Shown here one piece after another: positions 27,357 to 36,119 of a stretch of DNA of 64,000 bases. The stretch is from Holophaga sp. GTDB taxonomy: Bacteria; Acidobacteriota; Holophagae; Holophagales; Holophagaceae. The stretch spans positions 62,001 through 126,000 of the forward strand of contig JADKBC010000008.1 in NCBI GenBank assembly GCA_016715205.1, written 5' to 3'. The notes under the pieces are model-generated. The model had not been told where the DNA came from. It saw only the letters and a list, made by a program, of their open reading frames with translations, and searched no databases. Each line of letters opens with the position of its first letter. Within the stretch, counting starts at the first letter, position 1. The translations under genes and the position numbers were made by a program.

Positions 27357-27722
27357 ATGAGCCGGAAGGACTTCCACCACCTGGTCCAGGAAGCTCTGGA
27401 TCAGGTGCCACCGGACTTTCTTCCCTACCTGGAAAACGTCGAAATTGTCGTCGAAAACTGGGCACCCGTCTCGTTGTTGGATGAGATGGGAGTGCCCGAG
27501 GATGAAGATCTCTACGGCCTCTATCAAGGCACGCCCCTCACGGAGCGAAGCCACGAGTACGCTCAGTTGCCGGATCGGATTGTGCTCTACCGTTGCCCGC
27601 TGGAGGAGGACTTTCCAGACCCTGAGGCGTTGCGCCGTGAGATCACCATCACCGTGCTGCACGAACTTGCGCACCATTTTGGGATTGAAGAAGAACGGCT
27701 GAAAGCCTTGGGTTGGGACTAG
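27357..27722 (+). CDS. Minimal metallopeptidase-like (zincin, DUF1025) protein
   Basis: A 121-residue protein with the zinc motif HELAHHFG (about 102-109) near its C-terminus, and an N-terminal segment LDQVPPDFLPYLENVEIVVE typical of the DUF1025/PF06262 family, whose members are about 110-140 residues. These are minimal gluzincin folds with a possible third ligand nearby; proteolytic activity has not been established for most. It starts with an ATG directly after the nrdJ stop codon, and the sequence AGGA overlapping the nrdJ end may serve as its ribosome-binding site. Probably part of the nrdJ transcript. Confidence 0.85.
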   Translation: MSRKDFHHLVQEALDQVPPDFLPYLENVEIVVENWAPVSLLDEMGVPEDEDLYGLYQGTPLTERSHEYAQLPDRIVLYRCPLEEDFPDPEALRREITITVLHELAHHFGIEEERLKALGWD

Positions 27723-27764
27723 GAGCCTCTGGAAGGATGCGCCATTCCTGCGTATGCTCGGCGA

Positions 27765-28664
27765 ATGAACCCGCACCCCATTACCTTCATGCTCACGGCT
27801 CTGGGCGCCATGGCTGCGGTCTTCGGAGGGCTTTGGACCTCGGCCCTGCTGCGCCTTCGACGGGAAGAACCCACGCCAGAGGTGGGCCAAGAATTTCAAA
27901 AACCAAGGGTGGCCGAGGTGTTGACCGGCTTTGTCACCATGTTCGTCGATACCTTGGGCATCGGCTCCTTTGCCATCACCACGGCCATTTTTCGGGGCCT
28001 GCGGTTGCTGCCGGACCAGCTGATTCCCGGCACCCTCAACGCCGGTCATAGCCTGGCTTCCATCCTTCAGGCCTTCATCTTCACGGCCATCATTCCGGTG
28101 GATGCCGCAACCCTATTCCTGATGGTGGCGGCCGCCACCCTAGGCGCGTGGTTTGGCGCAGGAATCGTGGCGGCCTGGCCCCGGCGCAGAATTCAGGCGG
28201 GGATGGGTGCGGCCCTGTTGGCAGCGGCCTGCTTGATGCTGCTGGCCAAGCTCCAATGGCTGCCTCCCGGGGGAACGGCCCTCGGTCTCACCGGATGGTG
28301 GTTAGCCCTTGCGGTGGCCGGGAACCTGTTCCTGGGCGCCCTGATGACCCTGGGCATCGGTCTTTTCGCCCCTTGCATGATCATGCTCAGCTTCCTCGGC
28401 ATGAGCCCAAAAGCTGTGTTTCCAATCATGATGGCGTCTTGCGCCTTTCTCATGCCCGTGGGTGGATTGCGGTTCATCCAGGCTCGCAGCTACTCGCCCA
28501 GGGTGGCCCTGGGGCTCACGCTGGGCGGTATCCCCGCCGTGCTGATCGCGGCCTTCCTGGTGAAATCCATCCCCCTGGCGGCCCTGCGTTGGATCGTGTT
28601 GGTGGTGGTCGCCTACACCGGCATCATGCTTTTGGCCGCGGCAAAACGCGGTCAGCGGGCTTAA
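27765..28664 (+). CDS. TSUP (TauE/SafE) family membrane permease
   Basis: A 299-residue protein of about eight membrane helices in two similar halves, typical for the TSUP family of sulfite/organosulfonate or acetate-type anion exporters. Half one has the conserved TGFVTMFVDTLGIGSFAITTA region; half two has GNLFLGALMTLGIGLFAPCMIMLSFLGMSPKAVFPIMM. The substrate cannot be told from sequence. Its last 41 bases overlap the convergent hypothetical gene on the other strand. A 42-base gap from the metallopeptidase gene suggests the same transcript. Confidence 0.85.
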   Translation: MNPHPITFMLTALGAMAAVFGGLWTSALLRLRREEPTPEVGQEFQKPRVAEVLTGFVTMFVDTLGIGSFAITTAIFRGLRLLPDQLIPGTLNAGHSLASILQAFIFTAIIPVDAATLFLMVAAATLGAWFGAGIVAAWPRRRIQAGMGAALLAAACLMLLAKLQWLPPGGTALGLTGWWLALAVAGNLFLGALMTLGIGLFAPCMIMLSFLGMSPKAVFPIMMASCAFLMPVGGLRFIQARSYSPRVALGLTLGGIPAVLIAAFLVKSIPLAALRWIVLVVVAYTGIMLLAAAKRGQRA

Positions 28665-29307
28665 GAGCTGCCTTCATCAACCAGTACATGGCTTCGCGAT
28701 CCGCAGACCAGGCCGGACCAAGGTAGTTCATGGCGACCATGGCGGTTTCGGGGCTATCGACGGCGCCTTCCTGGGGTGTGGTTTTAGGCAGGCGGACCTT
28801 GCCCGTGAGATAGCCTTCGATGTGAGGGTTCTGCTTGCGGGCCAGGGCGAGCGTTTTGACCGCAGTCTTGGGCTGGCCCGTGCGGTGCTGCGCCAGCAGG
28901 GTCATCCAGGTCCAGACGGGGCTCGGATCCGCCTCGAAGGTGCGCAGAAGCGCTTGCAGGGCCTTCGTGTCACCAAGACAGGCATGACAACGGGCCAAAT
29001 GATAGCGGGCACCCTGGGGGTCCTCCTTGGTAAAGCGCAGGAGGGCGAGAAGATGGGGCAGGGCTTCCCGGGTCTTGCCTGAGCGTTCCAGCACGGTGGC
29101 CAGGGTCAGGCGGGCGTGGAGGTAGAGCCGCGCTTCCGGGCGATGCCAGAGTTCGCCCCGATGCGCGTTGATGAAGGCTTCGCCCAGGTCCAACTCAGCT
29201 CGCACAGCCAATGCCTTCAGCCGATGGAGCACTTCCTCCGGGGTGGTGCCCTCGGCCGCAACGATGGCTTCCACCTCCGGAAAAGGCATGGGGGAGTTGT
29301 CAGTCAT
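28624..29307 (-). CDS. TPR-like helical repeat protein, unknown
   Basis: A 227-residue soluble helical protein. The middle (about 60-160) has paired helices like tetratricopeptide repeats (LTLATVLERSGKTREALPHLLALLRFTKEDPQGARYHLARC, in parts), and the C-terminus ends with a conserved-looking MVAMNYLGPAWSADREAMYWL motif. I do not recognise a named family. The ATG at 29307 is used because the seven residues added by the 29328 start precede any plausible ribosome-binding site. Ends inside the convergent permease gene. Confidence 0.6.
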   Translation of the reverse strand: MTDNSPMPFPEVEAIVAAEGTTPEEVLHRLKALAVRAELDLGEAFINAHRGELWHRPEARLYLHARLTLATVLERSGKTREALPHLLALLRFTKEDPQGARYHLARCHACLGDTKALQALLRTFEADPSPVWTWMTLLAQHRTGQPKTAVKTLALARKQNPHIEGYLTGKVRLPKTTPQEGAVDSPETAMVAMNYLGPAWSADREAMYWLMKAALKPADRVLPRPKA

Positions 29308-29338
29308 GGCGCACCTCGGAAATTCCACGATAACAAAA

Positions 29339-29364
29339 GAAGCCGCCAGTCTCCCGGCGGCTTC
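29339..29364 (-). terminator. Rho-independent terminator of the M16 peptidase operon
   Basis: GAAGCCGCC-AGTCTCC-CGGCGGCTTC hairpin of nine base pairs, followed on the minus strand by a U-rich run (TTTTGTTA), 18 bases past the stop at 29382. Confidence 0.8.
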
Positions 29365-29381
29365 TAAGGGAAAGTGAAAAG

Positions 29382-30862
29382 CTACTTGAGGGGCTTCATG
29401 GTGAGGGGATCCCGCAGGGGCAGGTGCACCACGGGCAGTTTGGCCACGTCGCTCAGCTTGCCAGGGTGATCCTTGGTATCGCCCTCTTCCAGATCCGCGG
29501 CCTTGCCGCCCACCACCAGGATGGCGGCCTTCTCAGGCGTCAGGTATTTCTGGGCCACACGCTGGATATCGGCCTTGGTAATGGCCTGGATCTTGTCGCG
29601 GTAGGTGGCGAAATAATCCGGCGCACCTGCAGAGTATTCCTCCTGGGCGAACAGATTCGCCACGGCGGCCGTGTTGTTGAAGGAACTGGGGAAGCGATCC
29701 ACCAGGGCGCCCTTGGCGCCATGGCCAGTTCTTCATCGGTCACGGGCGTCGTGCGGATCTTTTCCAGCTCCGCCAGCGCCAGGCGCGTGCCATAGGCCAC
29801 GGTGCGCACCTTGGTCTGGAAGGCAGCGCGGAAATCCCCGCGGAAGAAGGGCCCGGGGGTGAACATGGATTGCACGCTGTAGGCCAAGCCTTCCTCGGTG
29901 CGAATCTTCATCACCAGGCGGGAGGTGAAATCGCCGCCCAGGATGAAATTCATCACGGCGACGGCGTGCCAATCGGGATCGGAGCGGCGCAATCCGGGCA
30001 GCGCAATGCTTACGCGCCCCTGGTTCACATCCTTTTCGCAGACATAGATGCCGGGCTTGATCTGGTGATCAGGCACGGGGATCTTTTCGCTGAGCTTGGC
30101 CTGGGCCGTGGGCTTGATGGCGCCAAGGGTGCCGTTCAGGAATTTGAGCATGGCCTTGCGGTCAAAGCGGCCGCTCACGGACAGGATCAGGTTCTTGGGA
30201 TGCAGCAGCCGAGCGTGCAGCGCCTGCAGGTCTTCACGGGTGATGGCCTCCAGGCTGGCGGCGGTTTCCTGGCGATTGGTGTAGTAGTTCTCGCCCCGCG
30301 TCAGGTAGCCCAATTGGTAGCGTTCAATGCTGGTGGTGTCGTCATTGCGGCGTTCGATGCCCTGGCGCATCTGCTTCTTCACGAGATCCACCCGATCCTG
30401 CTGGAAGGCAGGCTGGGTAAGCAGATCGCGGAAGAGGGAGAGGCCTTCCTCGGCATCCTTTTCCATGAGGTTCATTTGCAGGAAACCCTGGGTGGCGTCC
30501 ATGGTGGAGGAAACCCGGGCGGCCAACGTTTCGAGCTTTTCGGAAAGCTGATCGGCGTTGAGGGCCTTGGTGCCGCCACTATCGAGGATTTCACCCATCA
30601 AATGAGCAGTGCCCTCCTTGCCGGGGGCGTCCATGTACGTGCCGCCCTTGATGAGCACGCGGAAAGTCACCAGGGGCTGGCCCGTGGGATCTTCCAGCAG
30701 GTACGCGGACATGCCATTGGCCAGAGTTACGAAATGCTCCTTGGCCTTGGGCGGCGTGAAGGTCAGCGTCTTGAAGGCAAGTTTTTCCGGGCGATCCGGA
30801 ATGGTCTGGGCCGGAAGCAGGGTGGCGCCCAATAGGGCGGCGAGGGCGATTCGGGTCAGCAT
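29382..30862 (-). CDS. M16 family peptidase-like protein lacking HxxEH (non-catalytic partner), frameshifted
   Basis: Restored length about 493 residues. Signal peptide (1-19, ending LLPAQ), then two M16 half-domains (about 35-240 and 255-450). At the place of the zinc motif HxxEH it reads GTAHLMGEIL, so zinc binding is lost; such proteins pair with a catalytic partner (as in PqqL-like and mitochondrial processing peptidase heterodimers). The R/Y pair typical of the second half (SRLVMKIRTEEGLAYSV) is present. Frame breaks near 29712-29720 (DEELAMA then GALVDRFPSSFNN): one missing base. The stop-start overlap TGATG couples it to the catalytic gene upstream. Confidence 0.88.
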
Positions 30863-32595
30863 CACTTGGCCTCCAGTTTGGCGACGCGCTCGCGCAGCTT
30901 CTTGAGCAGGAATTCAAACAGCGGCTTCACCGGCTCGGGGACCTGGGCAGCCTGGCCTTCCATTTCGCCAAGTTGCTGTTTGAGCTTGGCGGCGTCGGTT
31001 TCTTTCTCGAACTGGGCCACGGCAGCCTTGGCAGTGGGCCGGAACTTCTCGGGCACTTTGGCGAGCTCGGGATCCACGGGGCCGGTTTCCACCTTGCGGG
31101 TGTAGACGGCCACATTGCGGTTTTCCTTGACCAGGTAGGTGGTGGCCACACGCTGCACATCAGCGGCAGTGACGGTCTCCAGCAGTTTGGGCAGGTCCAG
31201 GAAGGTCTTCAGGTTGCCGGAAGCATCCGCCACGGCAAGCTGAGTGGCGAGTGCTTCGTTGTTCTCAACTTTGCGGAAGGAATCCGCCTGGGCCTGGTTC
31301 TGGGCCTTGCGCAATTCCAGGGCGGGAACGCCTTCCTTCTGGATCTTCTCGATTTCGCGGTAGAGCGCCTGTTCAACTTCTTCGGGCTTCTGTTCCCCGG
31401 CGGCCACCCCGTAGAGCACCAGGTTGCCCGCATAGCGGCGGCTGTAGGGGAAGGCACCGGCGGCGGTGGCCACCTTCTGACCCAGCACCAGGTTCTTCTG
31501 GAGGCGGCCCGAATTGCCGTTCAGCACGTAGGACAGGATCTGCAGGGCCGGTTCGTCCTTGTGGCCCGTGGGCACGGACTTGTACCACACCTGCACCTGG
31601 GGCGTGGTTTCGGCCTCAGCATTCATGCGTTTTTCGGCCAACTGCTTGGGTTCCAGGGTGATGACTTCCGGCACGCCCTTGGGGTTGGCGGGGATGCGGC
31701 CGAAATATTTTTCACACATCTGGATGGCGTCGGCGCTCTTGAAATCACCCACCAGAACAGCGGTCAGGTTATTGGGTGCGTAATAGGTGGCGAAGAACTC
31801 GTTGGCCTGTTCGCGGGTGATGCTCACCACATCGCTGGCCCAACCCACCACGGGCCAGTGGTAGGGGTGGGCGGTCCAGATCATGGCCTGGAGTGCTTCT
31901 TCAAACTTGCCCGTGGGGGTGGAATCGGTGCGCATGCGGCGCTCTTCGGTAACCACATCGCGCTCGGCGTAGAACTCCCGGAAGACAGGTTCAAGCAGGC
32001 GGCCCGATTCCATCCAGGTCCATAGCTCCAGTTTGTTGGAGGGCATGGTGACGTGATAGTAGGTGACATCCGTGTTCGTGAACGCGTTGGTGGCCGAAGC
32101 CCCGGCCTTGGTGAACACGGTATCGAACTCACCCTTCACCAGCAGATCCTGCTGCTCCTTCACGAGCTTGGCGAATTCAGTCAGCAGCTTTTGGTGCCGC
32201 TCCGAGCGGAGCTTGGGGTCGTTCATGTCCGCGATTTCGCCCAGGGTCTGCTTGCGGCGGAGGCCATCTTCCTCCTTGCGGATTTCGGCCCGGAGCTTGT
32301 CCTGGAGATCGTTGAGTTCCAGATCCCGTTTGATGTCCTTGGTGCCAAGGGTCTTCGTGCCCTTGAACATCATGTGTTCAAAAAGGTGTGCCATGCCGGT
32401 CATGCCGGGCTTTTCGTTGGCACTGCCCGCCCGAACGATCCAGCCCGCGGCGATGGTGGGCTGATCGTGCCTTTCTACCATGAGGAGGCGCATGCCGTTG
32501 GAGAGGGTGTGTTCCTTGACGGGGACGGTCTGGGCCAGCAGGGGTACCGCGGCAATCAGCGCGGCGACGATCCCTCGGCCCGGAGTGATGGGCAT
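30862..32595 (-). CDS. M16 family zinc metallopeptidase, secreted (catalytic)
   Basis: A 577-residue pitrilysin-family enzyme. Signal peptide ends near LLAQ (about 22). The inverted zinc motif HLFEH (about 70-74) and a distal Glu in VVTEERRM are present. Between them lies an insertion of about 90 residues rich in Lys/Glu (about 85-165), likely a coiled coil, not seen in short M16B proteins. The second half carries the substrate-recognition domain. It heads the minus-strand operon of two M16 genes; its promoter is in the 264-base gap shared with the plus-strand pair. It should degrade peptides in the periplasm or outside, with the adjacent inactive protein as partner. Confidence 0.92.
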   Translation of the reverse strand: MPITPGRGIVAALIAAVPLLAQTVPVKEHTLSNGMRLLMVERHDQPTIAAGWIVRAGSANEKPGMTGMAHLFEHMMFKGTKTLGTKDIKRDLELNDLQDKLRAEIRKEEDGLRRKQTLGEIADMNDPKLRSERHQKLLTEFAKLVKEQQDLLVKGEFDTVFTKAGASATNAFTNTDVTYYHVTMPSNKLELWTWMESGRLLEPVFREFYAERDVVTEERRMRTDSTPTGKFEEALQAMIWTAHPYHWPVVGWASDVVSITREQANEFFATYYAPNNLTAVLVGDFKSADAIQMCEKYFGRIPANPKGVPEVITLEPKQLAEKRMNAEAETTPQVQVWYKSVPTGHKDEPALQILSYVLNGNSGRLQKNLVLGQKVATAAGAFPYSRRYAGNLVLYGVAAGEQKPEEVEQALYREIEKIQKEGVPALELRKAQNQAQADSFRKVENNEALATQLAVADASGNLKTFLDLPKLLETVTAADVQRVATTYLVKENRNVAVYTRKVETGPVDPELAKVPEKFRPTAKAAVAQFEKETDAAKLKQQLGEMEGQAAQVPEPVKPLFEFLLKKLRERVAKLEAK

Positions 32596-32714
32596 GGTGC
32601 CTCCTTGAGTGGATGGGAAAGAACGTGGTGCGGTTTTGGGCTGGATACCTTGAAGGAAAAGGTGGCCGAAGAACCTGGCTGAGGATACCTCAACAGATGT
32701 TGCATGCCTTTGTT

Positions 32715-32792
32715 AAGAGATGTTAAGTCAAGAAAAAATCGGCACTCATTATCTTTTACAAATCATGAATTACCTCCTTCTTAACATCTCTT
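32715..32792. promoter_or_regulatory. Divergent M16 promoter region with a perfect 13-bp inverted repeat
   Basis: AAGAGATGTTAAG (32715-32727) and CTTAACATCTCTT (32780-32792) are exact complements 52 bases apart, framing a very AT-rich block that should contain both divergent promoters. The left copy also contains a direct repeat GTTAAG...GTTAAG 10 bases apart. A regulator dimer binding both outer sites could control the two peptidase operons together. Inferred only from symmetry and position. Confidence 0.5.
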
Positions 32793-32859
32793 CATTGGAA
32801 GCCGCCGCGAGGTTTCGGAATACTAACGGTTCAGGTATTTCTCATCCAAAGGAGCTCCC

Positions 32860-34584
32860 TTGTTGATCTCGCGTCTGACCTTGGCTTTGGCCGTGGCCTC
32901 CTCCCTCACGGCTCAGATCCGTGTTCCCATCCAGAAGCGCGTGCTTCCCAACGGGCTCGAAGTCATGCTCGTGGAGCGCCATAACGCACCCGTGTTTGCG
33001 GCCCGCATTGCCTTCAAGGCTGGTAGCGCCAACGATCCCACGGGGGCGAATGGTGTGGCCCATGTGCTAGAGCACATGCTCTTCAAGGGCACCAAGTCCT
33101 ACGGGTTGAAGAACCCCGCCGACGGGGAGAAGGAGCAGGGCATGCTCCTGAAGGAAGACGCCCTTTGGGAAGCCATCCTTGTGGAGCAGCGCAGTCTGGC
33201 GGAGGCCTCGGCCCGATCCTTCTACGCCACGGGCAAGGTGGGCCCCGAAACCAGCCCGAAGCTGGAGCAGTTGAAAAAGGAGTTTGAAGCGATCCAGGTG
33301 GAGCACCGCGCCCTGGTGGCCCAGAACGAGTACGGAGCCCTGTATGAAGCCGTGGGTGGCACGGGCATCAACGCCGGCACAGCCATGGATTTCACCTTCT
33401 ACGAAATCAGCTTGCCGAAAAACCGCTTTGAATTCTGGTGCCGCATGGAGTCCGACCGCCTGGCGAACCCCGTGCTGCGCGAGTACTACACTGAGCGGGA
33501 CGTGATCAAGGAAGAACGGCGCATGAGCCTGGAAGATGGTACCGGCGGCCGTGGGCCCATGGGGGTGCTGGTGGAGCCCTTCTACGCAGCGGCTTTCCCC
33601 TACCAACCCTATGGCCGCACGGGCCTTGGCCCCATGTCCGATCTTTTCAACCTCAAGCGGACCGAAGTGCAGGCCTTCTTCACCAAGTACTACGCGCCCA
33701 ATCGCGCGGCCCTGGTGCTGGTGGGCGACCTGAAAATGGAGGAAATTCTGCCCGCCATCGAAGCCTATTTCGGCAAGATTCCTCGTCAGATCGATCCCGT
33801 TCCCGTGCACACCGTGGCCCCGGCTCAAAATGGTGAACGGCGGATCGTGGTGGAAAAGGACATGACGCCCATGGTGCGGGTGGGCTGGCATGTGCCCGCC
33901 ATGGGCCACCCTGATGTGCCAGCCCTCAATGTGCTGGCTGAAGTGCTCACCGGTGGTCGCACCAGCCGCCTCTACAAGACCGCCGTGGAAGGCAAGCAGC
34001 TCACCACGGGCTTCAGTGCTTCCTATGGCGATCCCGGCGCCAAGTATCCAACGTTGTTTACCGCCAGTGCCACCGTGAAGGGTGAGCACAGCACCCAGGA
34101 ACTGGAAACGATCCTCTACGAAGAAATCGAGAAGCTCGCCAAGGACGGCGCCACCCAAGTGGAAGTGGATCGTGTGATCAAGAACGCCGAGATGGGCCTA
34201 GTGAAGAAGCTGGAAGACATCGGTTCCCTGGCCACGGAAATTGCCGCCACCTGGGCGATCACCGGGGATGAAACCACCTTCACGGCCGATCTGGATCGCA
34301 TGAAGGAAGTGAAGCCCGCCGATGTGCAGCGGGTGGCCAAGACCTATTTTGTGCCCCAGAAACGCGTAGTGGCCACCCTGGTGCGCCCCGCCACGCCCGG
34401 CGTAAAGGATCCCCTGGACGCTCAGCTGGAGGCCCTGTTCGCCAAGGCCATCGGTGCCCAGGTAAGCGACGCGGCCCAGGCCAAGGCGATCCTCGATCAG
34501 CAGATGGGCCAGATCAAGGCGCTGCCCAAGGAAAAGAAAGAGGAAATCCTCAAGCAGCTCCAGGCGCAGTTTGGCGGCAAGTAG
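32860..34584 (+). CDS. M16 family zinc metallopeptidase, secreted (catalytic)
   Basis: A 574-residue paralog of the minus-strand catalytic gene. Signal peptide ends SSLTAQ (about 19). The zinc motif HVLEH (about residues 68-72) and the distal Glu in DVIKEERRM are intact, with a Lys/Glu-rich insertion (about 85-160) between them. The second half has R/Y-like GGRTSRLYKTAVEGKQL and the usual closing region. The start codon is TTG: GGAG at 32851 lies 5 bases before TTG at 32860 and 8 bases before a second in-frame TTG at 32863, and there is no ATG in frame before residue 35. It precedes a non-catalytic M16 gene by 40 bases. Confidence 0.9.
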   Translation: MLISRLTLALAVASSLTAQIRVPIQKRVLPNGLEVMLVERHNAPVFAARIAFKAGSANDPTGANGVAHVLEHMLFKGTKSYGLKNPADGEKEQGMLLKEDALWEAILVEQRSLAEASARSFYATGKVGPETSPKLEQLKKEFEAIQVEHRALVAQNEYGALYEAVGGTGINAGTAMDFTFYEISLPKNRFEFWCRMESDRLANPVLREYYTERDVIKEERRMSLEDGTGGRGPMGVLVEPFYAAAFPYQPYGRTGLGPMSDLFNLKRTEVQAFFTKYYAPNRAALVLVGDLKMEEILPAIEAYFGKIPRQIDPVPVHTVAPAQNGERRIVVEKDMTPMVRVGWHVPAMGHPDVPALNVLAEVLTGGRTSRLYKTAVEGKQLTTGFSASYGDPGAKYPTLFTASATVKGEHSTQELETILYEEIEKLAKDGATQVEVDRVIKNAEMGLVKKLEDIGSLATEIAATWAITGDETTFTADLDRMKEVKPADVQRVAKTYFVPQKRVVATLVRPATPGVKDPLDAQLEALFAKAIGAQVSDAAQAKAILDQQMGQIKALPKEKKEEILKQLQAQFGGK

Positions 34585-34624
34585 CTTCGACCACCTTTCA
34601 CGAACCCGAGACCAGGAATCCACC

Positions 34625-36046
34625 ATGCGATTGACTTCCCTCATTGCCACGCTCATTGCCCTGCCCATGCTGGCCCAGGCGCCCCAGGGCAGCCTCGATA
34701 AGCTGCCCGATCCCCGCAAAATGTCAGCCCCCAAACTGCAGGCCCCCCAGCCCAAGGTGCAGAGCTTCAGCCTCGCCAACGGCGTCCGCGTGCTGTTCAT
34801 TGAAGACCACGAATTGCCCGTGGTGGAAATGTATGCGGCCTTCAAGGCTGGGAGCCTGGAAGATCCCGCGGACAAGGCGGGCCTTGCGGCCATGGCCGCC
34901 AACCTCCTGCGCACCGGGGGGACCAAGAGCTTCACGTCGGACCAGCTCAATGAAAAATTGGAAAACCTCGCGGCCGATGTGGAATTCGGCGCCAGTGCGG
35001 AAAACAGCGGTGGGGGCATCCATTGCTTCAAGGCTGATGCCGCGAATGTGCTGACGATTTTTGCCGAAATGCTGCGCGCCCCGCGGTTTGCGGCGGACCG
35101 CATCGAGTTCCTGCGCAATCAGACACTCTCCCGCCTCAAGCAGCAGGAGGACCAGCCGGTTCAGCTCGCGGTGCAGGGCATGCGACGCCTCATTTTCAAC
35201 GGCAAGGGTCAGGGGAATCCTCCCACCCAGGCCACGGTCAAGGCCATCACCGAGCAGGATCTGCGCACGTTCGCCTCCACCTGGTTCGTGCCCAACAACA
35301 TGGTGCTGGGCCTTTCGGGTGATCTCACCCTGGCGGAAGCCAAAACCCTGCTGAAGAAAACCCTGGGTGATTGGCCCAAGGCCAAGCTGCCCGCCCTGGC
35401 CCGCACCAGCGAGCCCACCCAGGCTGCACCCGGCATTTACGTGCGCAAGAAGGACAAGGTCAACCAGAGTGTGGTGCTGGCCGGGATGATTGGGTACCGG
35501 GACACGGATCCTGATCGTGTGGCCCTGGGCGCGGCGTTCACGGTGCTGGGCGAGGGTGAGATGGGCAGTCGTCTCTTCAATACGATCCGCACCAAGAATG
35601 CGCTGGCCTACCAGGCAGGCTCTTTCTCGAACTTCACCAACTCTGTGGACGGCATGTTCATCGGTTACGCCATCACCAAGGGCGAAAGCACCACCAAGGC
35701 CGCCCGCCTGCTGCGAGAGGAATGTATCAAGTTGGCCAAGGAGGGCATCACCTCCGAGGAATGGGAAAACGCCAAGCGCGCCCTAACCAACAAGGAAGTG
35801 TTTGCCAACGCCACCTCCAGCGCCGTGATCGCCACCGCTGTGGGTCTGGCACTCTTCGACCAGCCCCTGGATACCCGCGCCAAGCGTTTAGAAAAACTTC
35901 AGACGCTGGATCTGGCACAGGTGAACGAGGCCGTGCGCCGTCGCTTCAAGCCCGAAGACCTGCGCCTGTACATCCTGGGCGATCCGGCAGGTTTCGGGGA
36001 GGACAAGCCCGAATCCCTGGGGAAAGTGACCGAGGTTTCGAAGTAA
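34625..36046 (+). CDS. M16 family peptidase-like protein lacking HxxEH (non-catalytic partner)
   Basis: A 473-residue secreted protein with a signal peptide ending MLAQAP (about 18). Where a catalytic M16 has HxxEH it reads GLAAMAANLLRTGG, so zinc is not bound, while the second half retains MGSRLFNTIRTKNALAYQAG, the partner-type substrate loop. It follows a catalytic M16 gene on the same strand, mirroring the minus-strand pair, and forms with it the second of two divergent heterodimer-coding operons. ATG at 34625 follows CCAGGAATCCACC. A hairpin terminator lies 27 bases past the stop. Confidence 0.9.
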   Translation: MRLTSLIATLIALPMLAQAPQGSLDKLPDPRKMSAPKLQAPQPKVQSFSLANGVRVLFIEDHELPVVEMYAAFKAGSLEDPADKAGLAAMAANLLRTGGTKSFTSDQLNEKLENLAADVEFGASAENSGGGIHCFKADAANVLTIFAEMLRAPRFAADRIEFLRNQTLSRLKQQEDQPVQLAVQGMRRLIFNGKGQGNPPTQATVKAITEQDLRTFASTWFVPNNMVLGLSGDLTLAEAKTLLKKTLGDWPKAKLPALARTSEPTQAAPGIYVRKKDKVNQSVVLAGMIGYRDTDPDRVALGAAFTVLGEGEMGSRLFNTIRTKNALAYQAGSFSNFTNSVDGMFIGYAITKGESTTKAARLLREECIKLAKEGITSEEWENAKRALTNKEVFANATSSAVIATAVGLALFDQPLDTRAKRLEKLQTLDLAQVNEAVRRRFKPEDLRLYILGDPAGFGEDKPESLGKVTEVSK

Positions 36047-36073
36047 TTAGATCGACACACGTCCTTTGATCTG

Positions 36074-36114
36074 AACAAGAACCGCCAGACCCTTGCGGGT
36101 TCAGCGGTTCTTGT
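36074..36114. terminator. Bidirectional terminator between M16 and M14 genes
   Basis: ACAAGAACCGC and GCGGTTCTTGT form an 11-bp stem around an inner GACCC/GGGTT pair; U-rich on the plus side (TTTCGTT). It separates convergent genes ending at 36046 and 36120. Confidence 0.75.
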
Positions 36115-36119
36115 TTCGT

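Noticed and set aside
30973..32025. 350-codon plus-strand frame antisense to the M16 gene
   Set aside because: Shadow frame, no recognisable domain, opposite a well conserved peptidase.
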